From contig NZ_JACPYU010000013.1 of the NCBI RefSeq assembly GCF_016195855.1, positions 53,224 to 117,223 on the forward strand: a DNA stretch of 64,000 bases, written 5' to 3'. The position numbers were made by a program, and so were the translations under genes. A model generated the notes under the pieces. It was not told the DNA's origin and ran no database searches. It saw only the letters and a list, made by a program, of their open reading frames with translations. Source of the stretch: Aquabacterium sp. GTDB lineage: Bacteria; Pseudomonadota; Gammaproteobacteria; Burkholderiales; Burkholderiaceae_C. Each line of letters starts with the position of its first letter. Position 1 is the stretch's first letter. Below, in pieces: positions 53,323-59,160 of the stretch.

Positions 53323-53355
53323 CTTAAGGCTCGTCTAAGTGTTGTTGTCGACAAT
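53323..53355 (+). promoter_or_regulatory. QseB/PmrA-like direct repeat and promoter of the Pal-like gene
   Basis: CTTAAG (53323-53328), N5, TCTAAG (53334-53339), then 10 bp to a -10-like GACAAT (53350-53355). It matches the site before the two-component operon in half-site, 11-bp period and spacing, suggesting direct control by that regulator. It begins 9 bp after the kinase stop. Confidence 0.6.
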
Positions 53356-53415
53356 CAGGTATCTGCCCGTTTGAATGACGGGCGCCCTGACTTGTGTTTC
53401 ATGACAAAGGACACC

Positions 53416-53961
53416 ATGCGCTTTTCCTTCATTGCCCTGGCATCAATCGCAACGCTGCTGGCTGCTTGCAGCAGCAGGCCACCCATGACTGCTCAGGCCC
53501 CGGCGACGTCGGCCGTTGCGCCCCAGAAGGCCGCATCTAGCAATGCTCAAGGCGGCTCGGTCAACCAGGCTCAACTGGATGCCGAGAAGCTGGCAGCGCA
53601 GTTGCGCCAGCAAAAGGCTGATCTCAATGCCAGCCAGGTGCTGTTCGATTTCGATGACTACAGGGTCAAACCCGATTACACGGACATGCTGCAAAAGCAG
53701 GCGCAGTTCCTGAAGGCGCAAGGCCTGGACAAGCTGGTCCTGCAAGGCAACTCCGATGAGCGCGGTGGTGCCGAGTACAACCTGGCCCTGGGCCAGAAGC
53801 GCGCCGATGCTGTGCGCAAGGCCCTGCTGCTGCTGGGCGCCCCTGAAGACCGCATTGAGACGATCAGCTTCGGCAAGGAAAAGCCCAAGGCCAGTTGCCA
53901 TGAGGAGTCCTGCTGGGCCGAAAACCGCCGCGTCGACTTCGTTCACAACGACAAGCGCTGA
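53416..53961 (+). CDS. Pal-like OmpA-domain peptidoglycan-associated lipoprotein
   Basis: 181 residues from ATG 53416, with AAAGGA about five bases upstream. The lipobox LLAAC puts the lipidated residue at Cys18. After a short linker the OmpA-like domain begins at VLFDFDDYRVKPDY. Peptidoglycan-binding residues appear in GNSDERGGAEYNLALGQKRA, and the domain ends ENRRVDFV. Pal anchors the outer membrane to peptidoglycan. This gene is not next to tolB/ybgF as true pal is, and it has an extra Cys pair (ASCHEESCW). It is probably a second, regulated paralogue controlled by the adjacent two-component system, whose likely binding site lies in front of it. Confidence 0.88.
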   Translation: MRFSFIALASIATLLAACSSRPPMTAQAPATSAVAPQKAASSNAQGGSVNQAQLDAEKLAAQLRQQKADLNASQVLFDFDDYRVKPDYTDMLQKQAQFLKAQGLDKLVLQGNSDERGGAEYNLALGQKRADAVRKALLLLGAPEDRIETISFGKEKPKASCHEESCWAENRRVDFVHNDKR

Positions 53962-53971
53962 GGCGGCAAGC

Positions 53972-53992
53972 ACAAGGCCGAGAAGGCCTTGT
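53972..53992 (+). terminator. Possible terminator after the Pal-like gene
   Basis: An 8-bp perfect stem (ACAAGGCC / GGCCTTGT) with a 5-base loop, starting 11 bp after the stop. Only a short T run (TTT) follows, so it may be leaky towards pstS. Confidence 0.5.
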
Positions 53993-54010
53993 TTGACATA
54001 CCGCTGTCAT
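53993..54010 (+). promoter_or_regulatory. Pho-box-like site upstream of pstS
   Basis: TTGACAT, four bases, then CTGTCAT: two 7-bp half-sites with 11-bp period, 12 of 14 matches to the CTGTCAT consensus. A -10-like CAAAGT follows at 54021-54026. The position 47 bp before the pstS start fits PhoB activation. Confidence 0.5.
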
Positions 54011-54056
54011 GTTCAAGCTGCAAAGTTGTGAGACCTTTGTCTGACTTTTTTGAACC

Positions 54057-55094
54057 ATGACCAACGCACTCATGATCCGTACTTTCTCTGCCTTTGCCCT
54101 GTGTGCAGCTGCCCCGGTGGTGTTCGCTCAGAACATCACGGGCGCAGGCGCTTCCTTCCCCGCACCGGTCTACAGCAAGTGGGCCGCCGACTACCAGCGA
54201 TCCACGCAGCAGCAGGTGAACTACCAGTCGGTGGGTTCCGGTGCAGGCATCAAACAGATCAAGGGCAAGACCGTCGACTTTGGTGCCTCGGACATGCCCC
54301 TGACCGACGAGGATCTGGACAAGGACGGCTTGCTCCAGTTCCCGACCGTGATTGGTGGCGTGGTGCCTGTCGTGAACATCAAGGGTGTCAAGCCCGGCCA
54401 GATTCACTTGACAGGCCCCTTGCTGGCCGACATCTACCTGGGCAAGATCACCCGCTGGAATGACGCGTCGCTCAAGGCCTTGAACCGCGACGTGCCGTTG
54501 CCCGATGCACCCATCGCCGTGGTGCGCCGCGCCGACGGGTCCGGTACGACCTTCATCTTCACCAATTACCTGTCCAAGGTCAGCCCTGACTGGAAGAGCA
54601 AGGTAGGCGAAAGCACGGCGGTCAATTGGCCGCTGGGCACAGGTGGCAAGGGCAATGAAGGCGTATCGGCCTTTGTGCAGCGCCTGGACAACTCGATCGG
54701 CTATGTGGAATACGCTTACGCCAAGCAGAACAAGATGGCCTACGTGTTGATGGCCAACCGCGAGGGCCGCTTTGTGGAGCCGATGGACAAGAACTTCAAG
54801 GCGGCCGCTGCGGGCGCCGAGTGGTCAAAGTCCTTCTACCAGGTGCTGACCAATCAGCCGGGTACCGATGCCTGGCCCATTTCGGGCGCCACCTTCATCC
54901 TGATGCACAAGGTTCAGGACAAGCCTTTGCAAGCCAAGGCGGCCCTGAAGTTCTTTGATTGGGCCTACGCACACGGCGACAAGATGGCCGCCGACCTGGA
55001 CTATGTGCCGATGCCTGATTCGGTCAAAGCCATCATCCACAAGAAGTGGGAAGGCATCAAGAGCGCCGATGGCAAGGCTGTGCTGAGCATGTGA
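54057..55094 (+). CDS. pstS: Phosphate ABC transporter substrate-binding protein PstS
   Basis: 345 residues. The signal peptide ends near VVFAQ. The mature start NITGAGASFPAPVYSKWAAD is the PstS hallmark, and phosphate-contacting regions include VGSGAGIKQI, DFGASDMPL and RRADGSGTTFIF. It binds inorganic phosphate in the periplasm for the PstCAB transporter. Unusually, pstC, pstA and pstB do not follow: the next gene is convergent. Start ATG 54057 is used; ATG 54072 is an alternative, neither with a good ribosome site. A Pho-box-like element lies upstream. Confidence 0.95.
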   Translation: MTNALMIRTFSAFALCAAAPVVFAQNITGAGASFPAPVYSKWAADYQRSTQQQVNYQSVGSGAGIKQIKGKTVDFGASDMPLTDEDLDKDGLLQFPTVIGGVVPVVNIKGVKPGQIHLTGPLLADIYLGKITRWNDASLKALNRDVPLPDAPIAVVRRADGSGTTFIFTNYLSKVSPDWKSKVGESTAVNWPLGTGGKGNEGVSAFVQRLDNSIGYVEYAYAKQNKMAYVLMANREGRFVEPMDKNFKAAAAGAEWSKSFYQVLTNQPGTDAWPISGATFILMHKVQDKPLQAKAALKFFDWAYAHGDKMAADLDYVPMPDSVKAIIHKKWEGIKSADGKAVLSM

Positions 55095-55141
55095 TGCGAC
55101 GGGGTGACGATGGCGGCATGCCTCGTCACCCTGGCGGCGCA

Positions 55142-55612
55142 TCAGGGACGGGCTGGCGCGTGATAGCGACGGTGGTGTTGCCGGCCGCCGCTGCGCGGGC
55201 TGGATGCCGGGCAGGTGATGGCAGAGGCAGCAGAGGCCGCGCAAGGTGGCATGGCGGCCGCCCCCATCCCTTGTCTCATCATGCCGGGCCCTGACCCGGG
55301 GCCCCCCGGCATGGCAGGCGGCATGTCTGGCAAGGTCATGCCTTTGGCCTGGGCGCGCTTTTTCATCTCTTCGTGGTGCTCCGCCCGAATGCGGTTGCGT
55401 TCTTCATCGCTTTGAGCTGCCCACATCCGTGCACGAAAGGCCGTACGCTCGGCATCCGTCATCAATTGGCTGCCATAGATGGGCATCTCGTTGGCAGCGG
55501 GCGCCGTTGTGGCAGCTTTGGGTGTGGCCGCCCGGGCGCCGTGCAGTGCCATTGGCAGCAGGGTGCAAAGGCTGGCTGTCAACAGCCCGATCAACAGTTG
55601 CTTGCGGTCCAT
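55142..55612 (-). CDS. Exported hypothetical protein with conserved YGSQLMT-ERxxxRxRM motif
   Basis: 156 residues from ATG 55612, with GGAG eight bases upstream. A signal peptide (1 to about 28, ends GARA) is followed by a charged helical segment, YGSQLMTDAERTAFRARM and RIRAEHHEEMKKRAQAKG. This segment recurs in small exported proteins of Burkholderiales and recalls periplasmic stress proteins of the CpxP/Spy type in its Arg/Glu/Met-rich helices, though not by clear homology. The Gly/Met/Pro-rich stretch that follows is normal. The last 40 residues (Cys, Ala, Ser, then Arg/His-rich) look out of character and may reflect a frame change. Convergent with pstS. Confidence 0.65.
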   Translation of the reverse strand: MDRKQLLIGLLTASLCTLLPMALHGARAATPKAATTAPAANEMPIYGSQLMTDAERTAFRARMWAAQSDEERNRIRAEHHEEMKKRAQAKGMTLPDMPPAMPGGPGSGPGMMRQGMGAAAMPPCAASAASAITCPASSPRSGGRQHHRRYHAPARP

Positions 55613-55829
55613 GTGTTTTCTCCTGGCCGGGCCATCAAATTGTTGGTGCAGGGCTGGCCCATTACCTCGCGAAAAGCATTGTCTACCTGGCAGATGCTCG
55701 CTGTATTGCGCTGCAGCAGTCCAGATTCTGATTTTGCAGAATGGGAACGGGGCGTCGCTTTTCACGACTTTGCATTGTTCTGGTGTGCAGCAAATTGCAC
55801 ACTTTGCTCGTTAGGGTTAACATGCGCAT
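55613..55829. other. Intergenic region upstream of the small RNA candidate
   Basis: About 215 bp between the exported hypothetical gene and the predicted small RNA. It contains the minus-strand promoter region of the hypothetical gene and, at its right end, TTGCAC (55795-55800), 17 bp and TAACAT (55818-55823) on the plus strand. Short frames here have no ribosome site; I see no protein gene. Confidence 0.4.
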
Positions 55830-55940
55830 GCCTTGATTCTTCAAGGCCCGGCTTTCCTCCCTGAGCCGGTGGTGCACCGTGATGACAGCGATGCACTTTG
55901 CGGCCTGCTGGTCCTTCGAGACTGGCAGGCTTTCTTTTTT
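55830..55940 (+). ncRNA. Candidate small RNA with anti-Shine-Dalgarno loop
   Basis: A plus-strand segment between two minus-strand genes has a possible promoter (-35 TTGCAC, 17 bp, -10 TAACAT) and four consecutive hairpins. Hairpin 1 is CCTTGA/TCAAGG (55831-55846). Hairpin 2 is CCGGCT/AGCCGG (55848-55869), whose loop displays CCTCCC, complementary to ribosome-binding sites. Hairpin 3 is GTGCA/TGCAC (55872-55896). Hairpin 4 (55903-55930) has an 11-bp stem and is followed by TTTCTTTTTT. A strong terminator with no coding gene upstream on that strand implies an RNA of about 110 nt. The loop resembles those of CCUCCUCCC-type regulatory RNAs of other proteobacteria. Not matched to a named family. 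Confidence 0.55.
55903..55940 (+). terminator. Strong rho-independent terminator of the small RNA candidate
   Basis: An 11-bp stem (GCCTGCTGGTC with GACTGGCAGGC, two G-U pairs) and a 6-base loop, followed by TTTCTTTTTT on the plus strand. No plus-strand protein gene ends nearby, and the minus strand has no T run after the stem. Confidence 0.8.
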
Positions 55941-55945
55941 CCTGA

Positions 55946-56281
55946 TCAGCCTTTGTCAGTCTGCCGCGAGGCGCGCAGGCGCATCAAGAGGTAGACGGCC
56001 AAACCCGTGGCCACACCCGGTGCCAGGCCCAGCAGCAGTGCGATCCACCCATGGCGCATGCCCTGGGTGCGGGCTTCGTACCAGACCCATACGGCCAGCA
56101 CGCACCAGGACATGATGGCATCGGTGGCATAGCCGGCGGCGTAGGGGTTCACGAAGCCGGCCAGTGCGGCGCCGATCACGTCCGGCTTGGCCAGCAAGGG
56201 CGGGATCACGGTCACGCTGAAGGCCAGGGCAAAGCCCAAAGCCAGCAGGATCAACAAGGTCTTGTAGACGGCGGTGTGCAT
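55946..56281 (-). CDS. DUF2834-type small membrane protein
   Basis: 111 residues with three hydrophobic helices (about 5-28, 55-72, 80-102). The central segment FVNPYAAGYATDAIMSWCVLAVWVWYE carries the YA-x-GY-x-x-D and W-x-x-E pattern of DUF2834 proteins. It should be an inner-membrane protein of unknown role. The positively charged C-terminus (RLRASRQTDKG) is probably cytoplasmic. It follows the TolC-like gene on the same strand, separated by a terminator-like hairpin. No functional link is known. Confidence 0.82.
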   Translation of the reverse strand: MHTAVYKTLLILLALGFALAFSVTVIPPLLAKPDVIGAALAGFVNPYAAGYATDAIMSWCVLAVWVWYEARTQGMRHGWIALLLGLAPGVATGLAVYLLMRLRASRQTDKG

Positions 56282-56299
56282 GGGGGCCCCTTCATGACA

Positions 56300-56319
56300 A
56301 AGCGCCCCGAAGGGCGCTT
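56300..56319 (-). terminator. Terminator-like hairpin after the TolC-like gene
   Basis: An 8-bp perfect stem (AAGCGCCC / GGGCGCTT) with CGAA loop, 32 bp after the stop of the TolC-like gene. The T tract on the minus strand is short (TTGT), so strength is uncertain. Confidence 0.6.
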
Positions 56320-56351
56320 GAGAGAACGTGGATCAGCAAGCCAGCTGGTGA

Positions 56352-58193
56352 TCAGCGGTTGCTTTCCTTGACGATCACCCACTGGCCGTCGATCTGCTTC
56401 CAGGTCAGGACCTTGAGGGTCTTGTCCTTGAAGTTGGCCGAGGTGTAAGTCTGGGTGAAGCTGGTCACCACCGCGTCGCCCTTGGGCACGGCCTTGATGT
56501 CGCCCACCTTGACGTCGATCTCGCCGGGCTTGCCCACCAGGCGGCGGCGCTCGTTGATCCACTTGGCCGAGGTCGACTTGGCCGGCGCGAAGTCCTTGGC
56601 GTAGAAGGTGAAGTAGCGGGCTACGTCCTTGGCCATCCAGGTGGCGGCCCAGTCGCGCAGGCGCTGGGCCACGGTCTCGGCGGCGGCCTCGTCGGCCATG
56701 GGGGCTTCGGGTTTGGCGGCCACGGCTGCAGGCGCAGCAACCGGTGTCACCACGGCTGGGCCGGCCAGCTTGCGTGCGCGGGCATCGAGCTCATCGCGGC
56801 TGGCCGAGGCTGCGTCCACCGTGGTCACCGGGCAACGTTGGGCCGCATCGCTGGCGGATTGCCAGTCGCGCACCAGATCCTGTGTGCCGGCTTCGTCACG
56901 TGACAGGCCCAGCGTGGAGGTCAGGGTGTTGCGCGAAGCCTGAACGCGGGCGTAAGCCAGTTGCAGGTCGGACTCGGCATTGGCGTAAGAGCGCTTGGCG
57001 GTGTAGAGCTCGTTCTCGGCGTTCAGCAAGTCCAGCAGGCTGCGCTGGCCGATGTCGAACTGCTGGCGGTAGGCGTCACGGGCCTTCTCGATGGCCAGGA
57101 CGTTGCGGTCCAGGGCGGCGAGTTGGTCCTTGAGCTTCTTGATGTCGTTGTGCGCGATGGCTGCGGTCTGGCGCACGTCGCGGCAGGCCTTGTCACGCTG
57201 GTCGGCGGCCTGGGTGATCAGGTCGCTGTACTGGCGCACGCGGGCCTGGTCAGAGCCACCGTTGTAGAGGTTCCAGTTCAGCACGATCTCGGCAGAGGTG
57301 TCGCGCTTTTGGTCCTGCACGCCATCAAAGTTCTTGCCCACACCGGAGCGCACGCGCGCTTCAACCTTGGGTTGATAGGTGCCTTCCTTGCCGGAAGCCT
57401 GGGCCTGGGCGGCACGCAGGTTTTCAACGGCGGCGCTGATGCTGGCGTGGCGGGCCAGGGCCTGGTTCACGGCATCGCCGTTGGCACCCTGGATGCCGCG
57501 ATCAAGGCCTGTGGCGGCGGGTTGCTTGCTGGCAGGCGCTTCACCCACCACACGCAGGTAGCGGGCACTGACGTCATGCAGGTTGGCCACTTCGGTGGTC
57601 AGGTTGGAGTCGGCCAGGGCCAGGCGGGCATTGGCCTGTTCGCTGTCCACGCCGCGGCCCACACCGGCCTTGAACTTCGATTGCAGTTGGTCGAAGGCGT
57701 ATTTGTGCTGCACATAGTTGTCTTCGGCCAGCGCCACCAGCTTGCGGTAGCGTTGCACGTCGATGTAGGCGCGTGCGGCTTCCAGTGCCGTGTCTTCCGT
57801 GGCCGAGACGAATTCAAAGTAGCGGGTCAGGCGGGCGTGGCCCAGGCGCTCGACTTCCTTGCGCGTGGCCTGGCCGTCCCACAGCAACTGGTTGGCGCTC
57901 AGCGCGATGCCGTTGCGGCTGAGGCTTTGCGATTCGGGTGTGCGGCTGGTGATGCGGTCACGGTCGCGGCCCACGCTGGCGCTCAGGTCCACGCGGGGGT
58001 AGTAGCCACCACGGGCGACATCGGTTTCATTGGCAGCGGCACGCAGGGCGTTGAGCCGTGCGGTGACTTCCGGATTGGTGGCAATGGCCTTTTGGGCCGC
58101 ATCGGCGAGGGAGCCCGCCGGGGCATTCTGGGCGTGTGCACATGCCACGGTCATGCAGGCCAGAGCCAGGATGGTCAGACGGGATTTCATCAT
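56352..58193 (-). CDS. TolC-family type I secretion outer-membrane protein with fused NTF2-like C-terminal domain (LapE-like)
   Basis: 613 residues from ATG 58193; a GTG at 58205 with GAGGTG four bases upstream is an alternative. The signal peptide ends CAHAQ. Residues about 30-450 are a complete TolC/LapE-type efflux protein: two repeats of strands and long helices, with SANQLLWDGQATRKEVERLG, LNWNLYNGGSDQARVRQYSD and FDIGQRSLLDLLNAENELY. An Ala/Pro-rich linker (about 485-515) joins an extra domain of about 100 residues (LRDWAATWMAKDVARYFTFY to VIVKESNR) that looks like an NTF2/SnoaL fold. That domain is not in E. coli TolC. Divergent from lapG across a repeat-rich gap, and so the likely exit duct for the adhesin at 61167. 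Confidence 0.88.
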   Translation of the reverse strand: MMKSRLTILALACMTVACAHAQNAPAGSLADAAQKAIATNPEVTARLNALRAAANETDVARGGYYPRVDLSASVGRDRDRITSRTPESQSLSRNGIALSANQLLWDGQATRKEVERLGHARLTRYFEFVSATEDTALEAARAYIDVQRYRKLVALAEDNYVQHKYAFDQLQSKFKAGVGRGVDSEQANARLALADSNLTTEVANLHDVSARYLRVVGEAPASKQPAATGLDRGIQGANGDAVNQALARHASISAAVENLRAAQAQASGKEGTYQPKVEARVRSGVGKNFDGVQDQKRDTSAEIVLNWNLYNGGSDQARVRQYSDLITQAADQRDKACRDVRQTAAIAHNDIKKLKDQLAALDRNVLAIEKARDAYRQQFDIGQRSLLDLLNAENELYTAKRSYANAESDLQLAYARVQASRNTLTSTLGLSRDEAGTQDLVRDWQSASDAAQRCPVTTVDAASASRDELDARARKLAGPAVVTPVAAPAAVAAKPEAPMADEAAAETVAQRLRDWAATWMAKDVARYFTFYAKDFAPAKSTSAKWINERRRLVGKPGEIDVKVGDIKAVPKGDAVVTSFTQTYTSANFKDKTLKVLTWKQIDGQWVIVKESNR

Positions 58194-58341
58194 CAAGTGG
58201 GTCACCTTGCACCTCGGTCACGATTCATGAGGATCCAGCTGACTTTCCACCGGAAACCCCGGTATCAACTGGACACATTTGGTGTTTATCGGCGCATTTT
58301 GGCATTAAATGAGTGGGCGTTTCACGTGGTGCATCCTGGCG

Positions 58342-58387
58342 ACGTGCATGTACGTGCATGTAGGTGGTGCGCCGCACCGTTAACGGT
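58342..58387. promoter_or_regulatory. Repeat and palindrome cluster in the tolC-lapG divergent region
   Basis: ACGTGCATGT is exactly duplicated in tandem (58342-58361). GGTGC-GCC-GCACC follows (58366-58378), then the perfect 12-bp palindrome ACCGTTAACGGT (58376-58387). CACCGTTAAC occurs again at 58445-58454, 70 bp further. The concentration of symmetric elements between the divergent genes suggests binding of one or more regulators. Confidence 0.5.
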
Positions 58388-58419
58388 CAAGTTTTACCCT
58401 TTCTGGTCGATTTGACACT

Positions 58420-59139
58420 GTGGTTCGCTTGCGTCCGAAAACTCCACCGTTAACCCCGTCCTGGTCTGCCAGGTGGCTTGCCTTCGGGCGGCTGTGCTTG
58501 CGCGCGCCCATGGCCGCACTGGTCCTGACGCTGGCTTGCGGCTGGGTGGCCACCCAGGCCTTCGAGTCGCCCAAGGTGGTGCTGGCAGCCCAGAAAATGG
58601 GCCCTGCGGCACTGGCCCGGGCGCAGGCCCTGCTGCAGGAAATTGCCGAGGCCGCCAGCCAGGACGATGAAACTCGCCTCAAAGCCATCAATACCTATTT
58701 CAATCGCCAGATCCTGTATCGCGATGATCGGGAAACGTGGGGTGTGGTGGATTATTGGGCGTCGCCTCTGGAAACTCTGGCCAAAGGGCAGGGCGACTGT
58801 GAGGATTACGCCATTGGCAAGTATTTTTCCCTGATTGCCGCAGGCATTCCCAGTGTGAAGATGCGCATGGTGTATGTCCGTGCGCAGGTGGGCTCTGGAA
58901 TCCAGGCTCACATGGTGCTGGCGTATTACCCGGAGCCAAATGCGGAGCCGTTGATTCTGGATAACCTCGTCACCGAAATTCGTCCTGCCTCCAGGCGTCC
59001 GGATCTGGTGCCTGTTTTCAGTTTCAACGCCGAAGGTTTGTGGCAAGGTGTGAGTGGGTCCAATGCTGGAGACCCGTCAGCCCGCCTGTCACGTTGGCGA
59101 GATGTGTTTGCGAAGGCCAAGGCTGAGGGCTGGTGGTGA
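58420..59139 (+). CDS. lapG: LapG-type periplasmic calcium-dependent cysteine protease
   Basis: 239 residues from GTG 58420; ATG 58510 is possible but would shorten the export signal to little more than its hydrophobic core. The hydrophobic segment APMAALVLTLACGWVATQAF targets it to the periplasm. It belongs to the bacterial transglutaminase-like cysteine proteinases. The triad is Cys127 in GQGDCEDYAIG, His164 in AHMVLAYY and Asp181 in LILDNL. The Asp and Glu either side of the Cys correspond to the calcium ligands of characterised LapG. LapG cuts the N-terminal retention domain of a LapA-type adhesin and is held inactive by LapD. It is 21 bp upstream of lapD. Confidence 0.9.
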   Translation: MVRLRPKTPPLTPSWSARWLAFGRLCLRAPMAALVLTLACGWVATQAFESPKVVLAAQKMGPAALARAQALLQEIAEAASQDDETRLKAINTYFNRQILYRDDRETWGVVDYWASPLETLAKGQGDCEDYAIGKYFSLIAAGIPSVKMRMVYVRAQVGSGIQAHMVLAYYPEPNAEPLILDNLVTEIRPASRRPDLVPVFSFNAEGLWQGVSGSNAGDPSARLSRWRDVFAKAKAEGWW

Positions 59140-59160
59140 GGCTGCAAAGGTAAGAACCGT

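Noticed and set aside
54825..55244. Minus-strand frame overlapping the pstS 3' end as the true C-terminus of the exported hypothetical protein
   Set aside because: Joining it would need an unproven frameshift, and the sequence is not Gly-rich as expected for the family.
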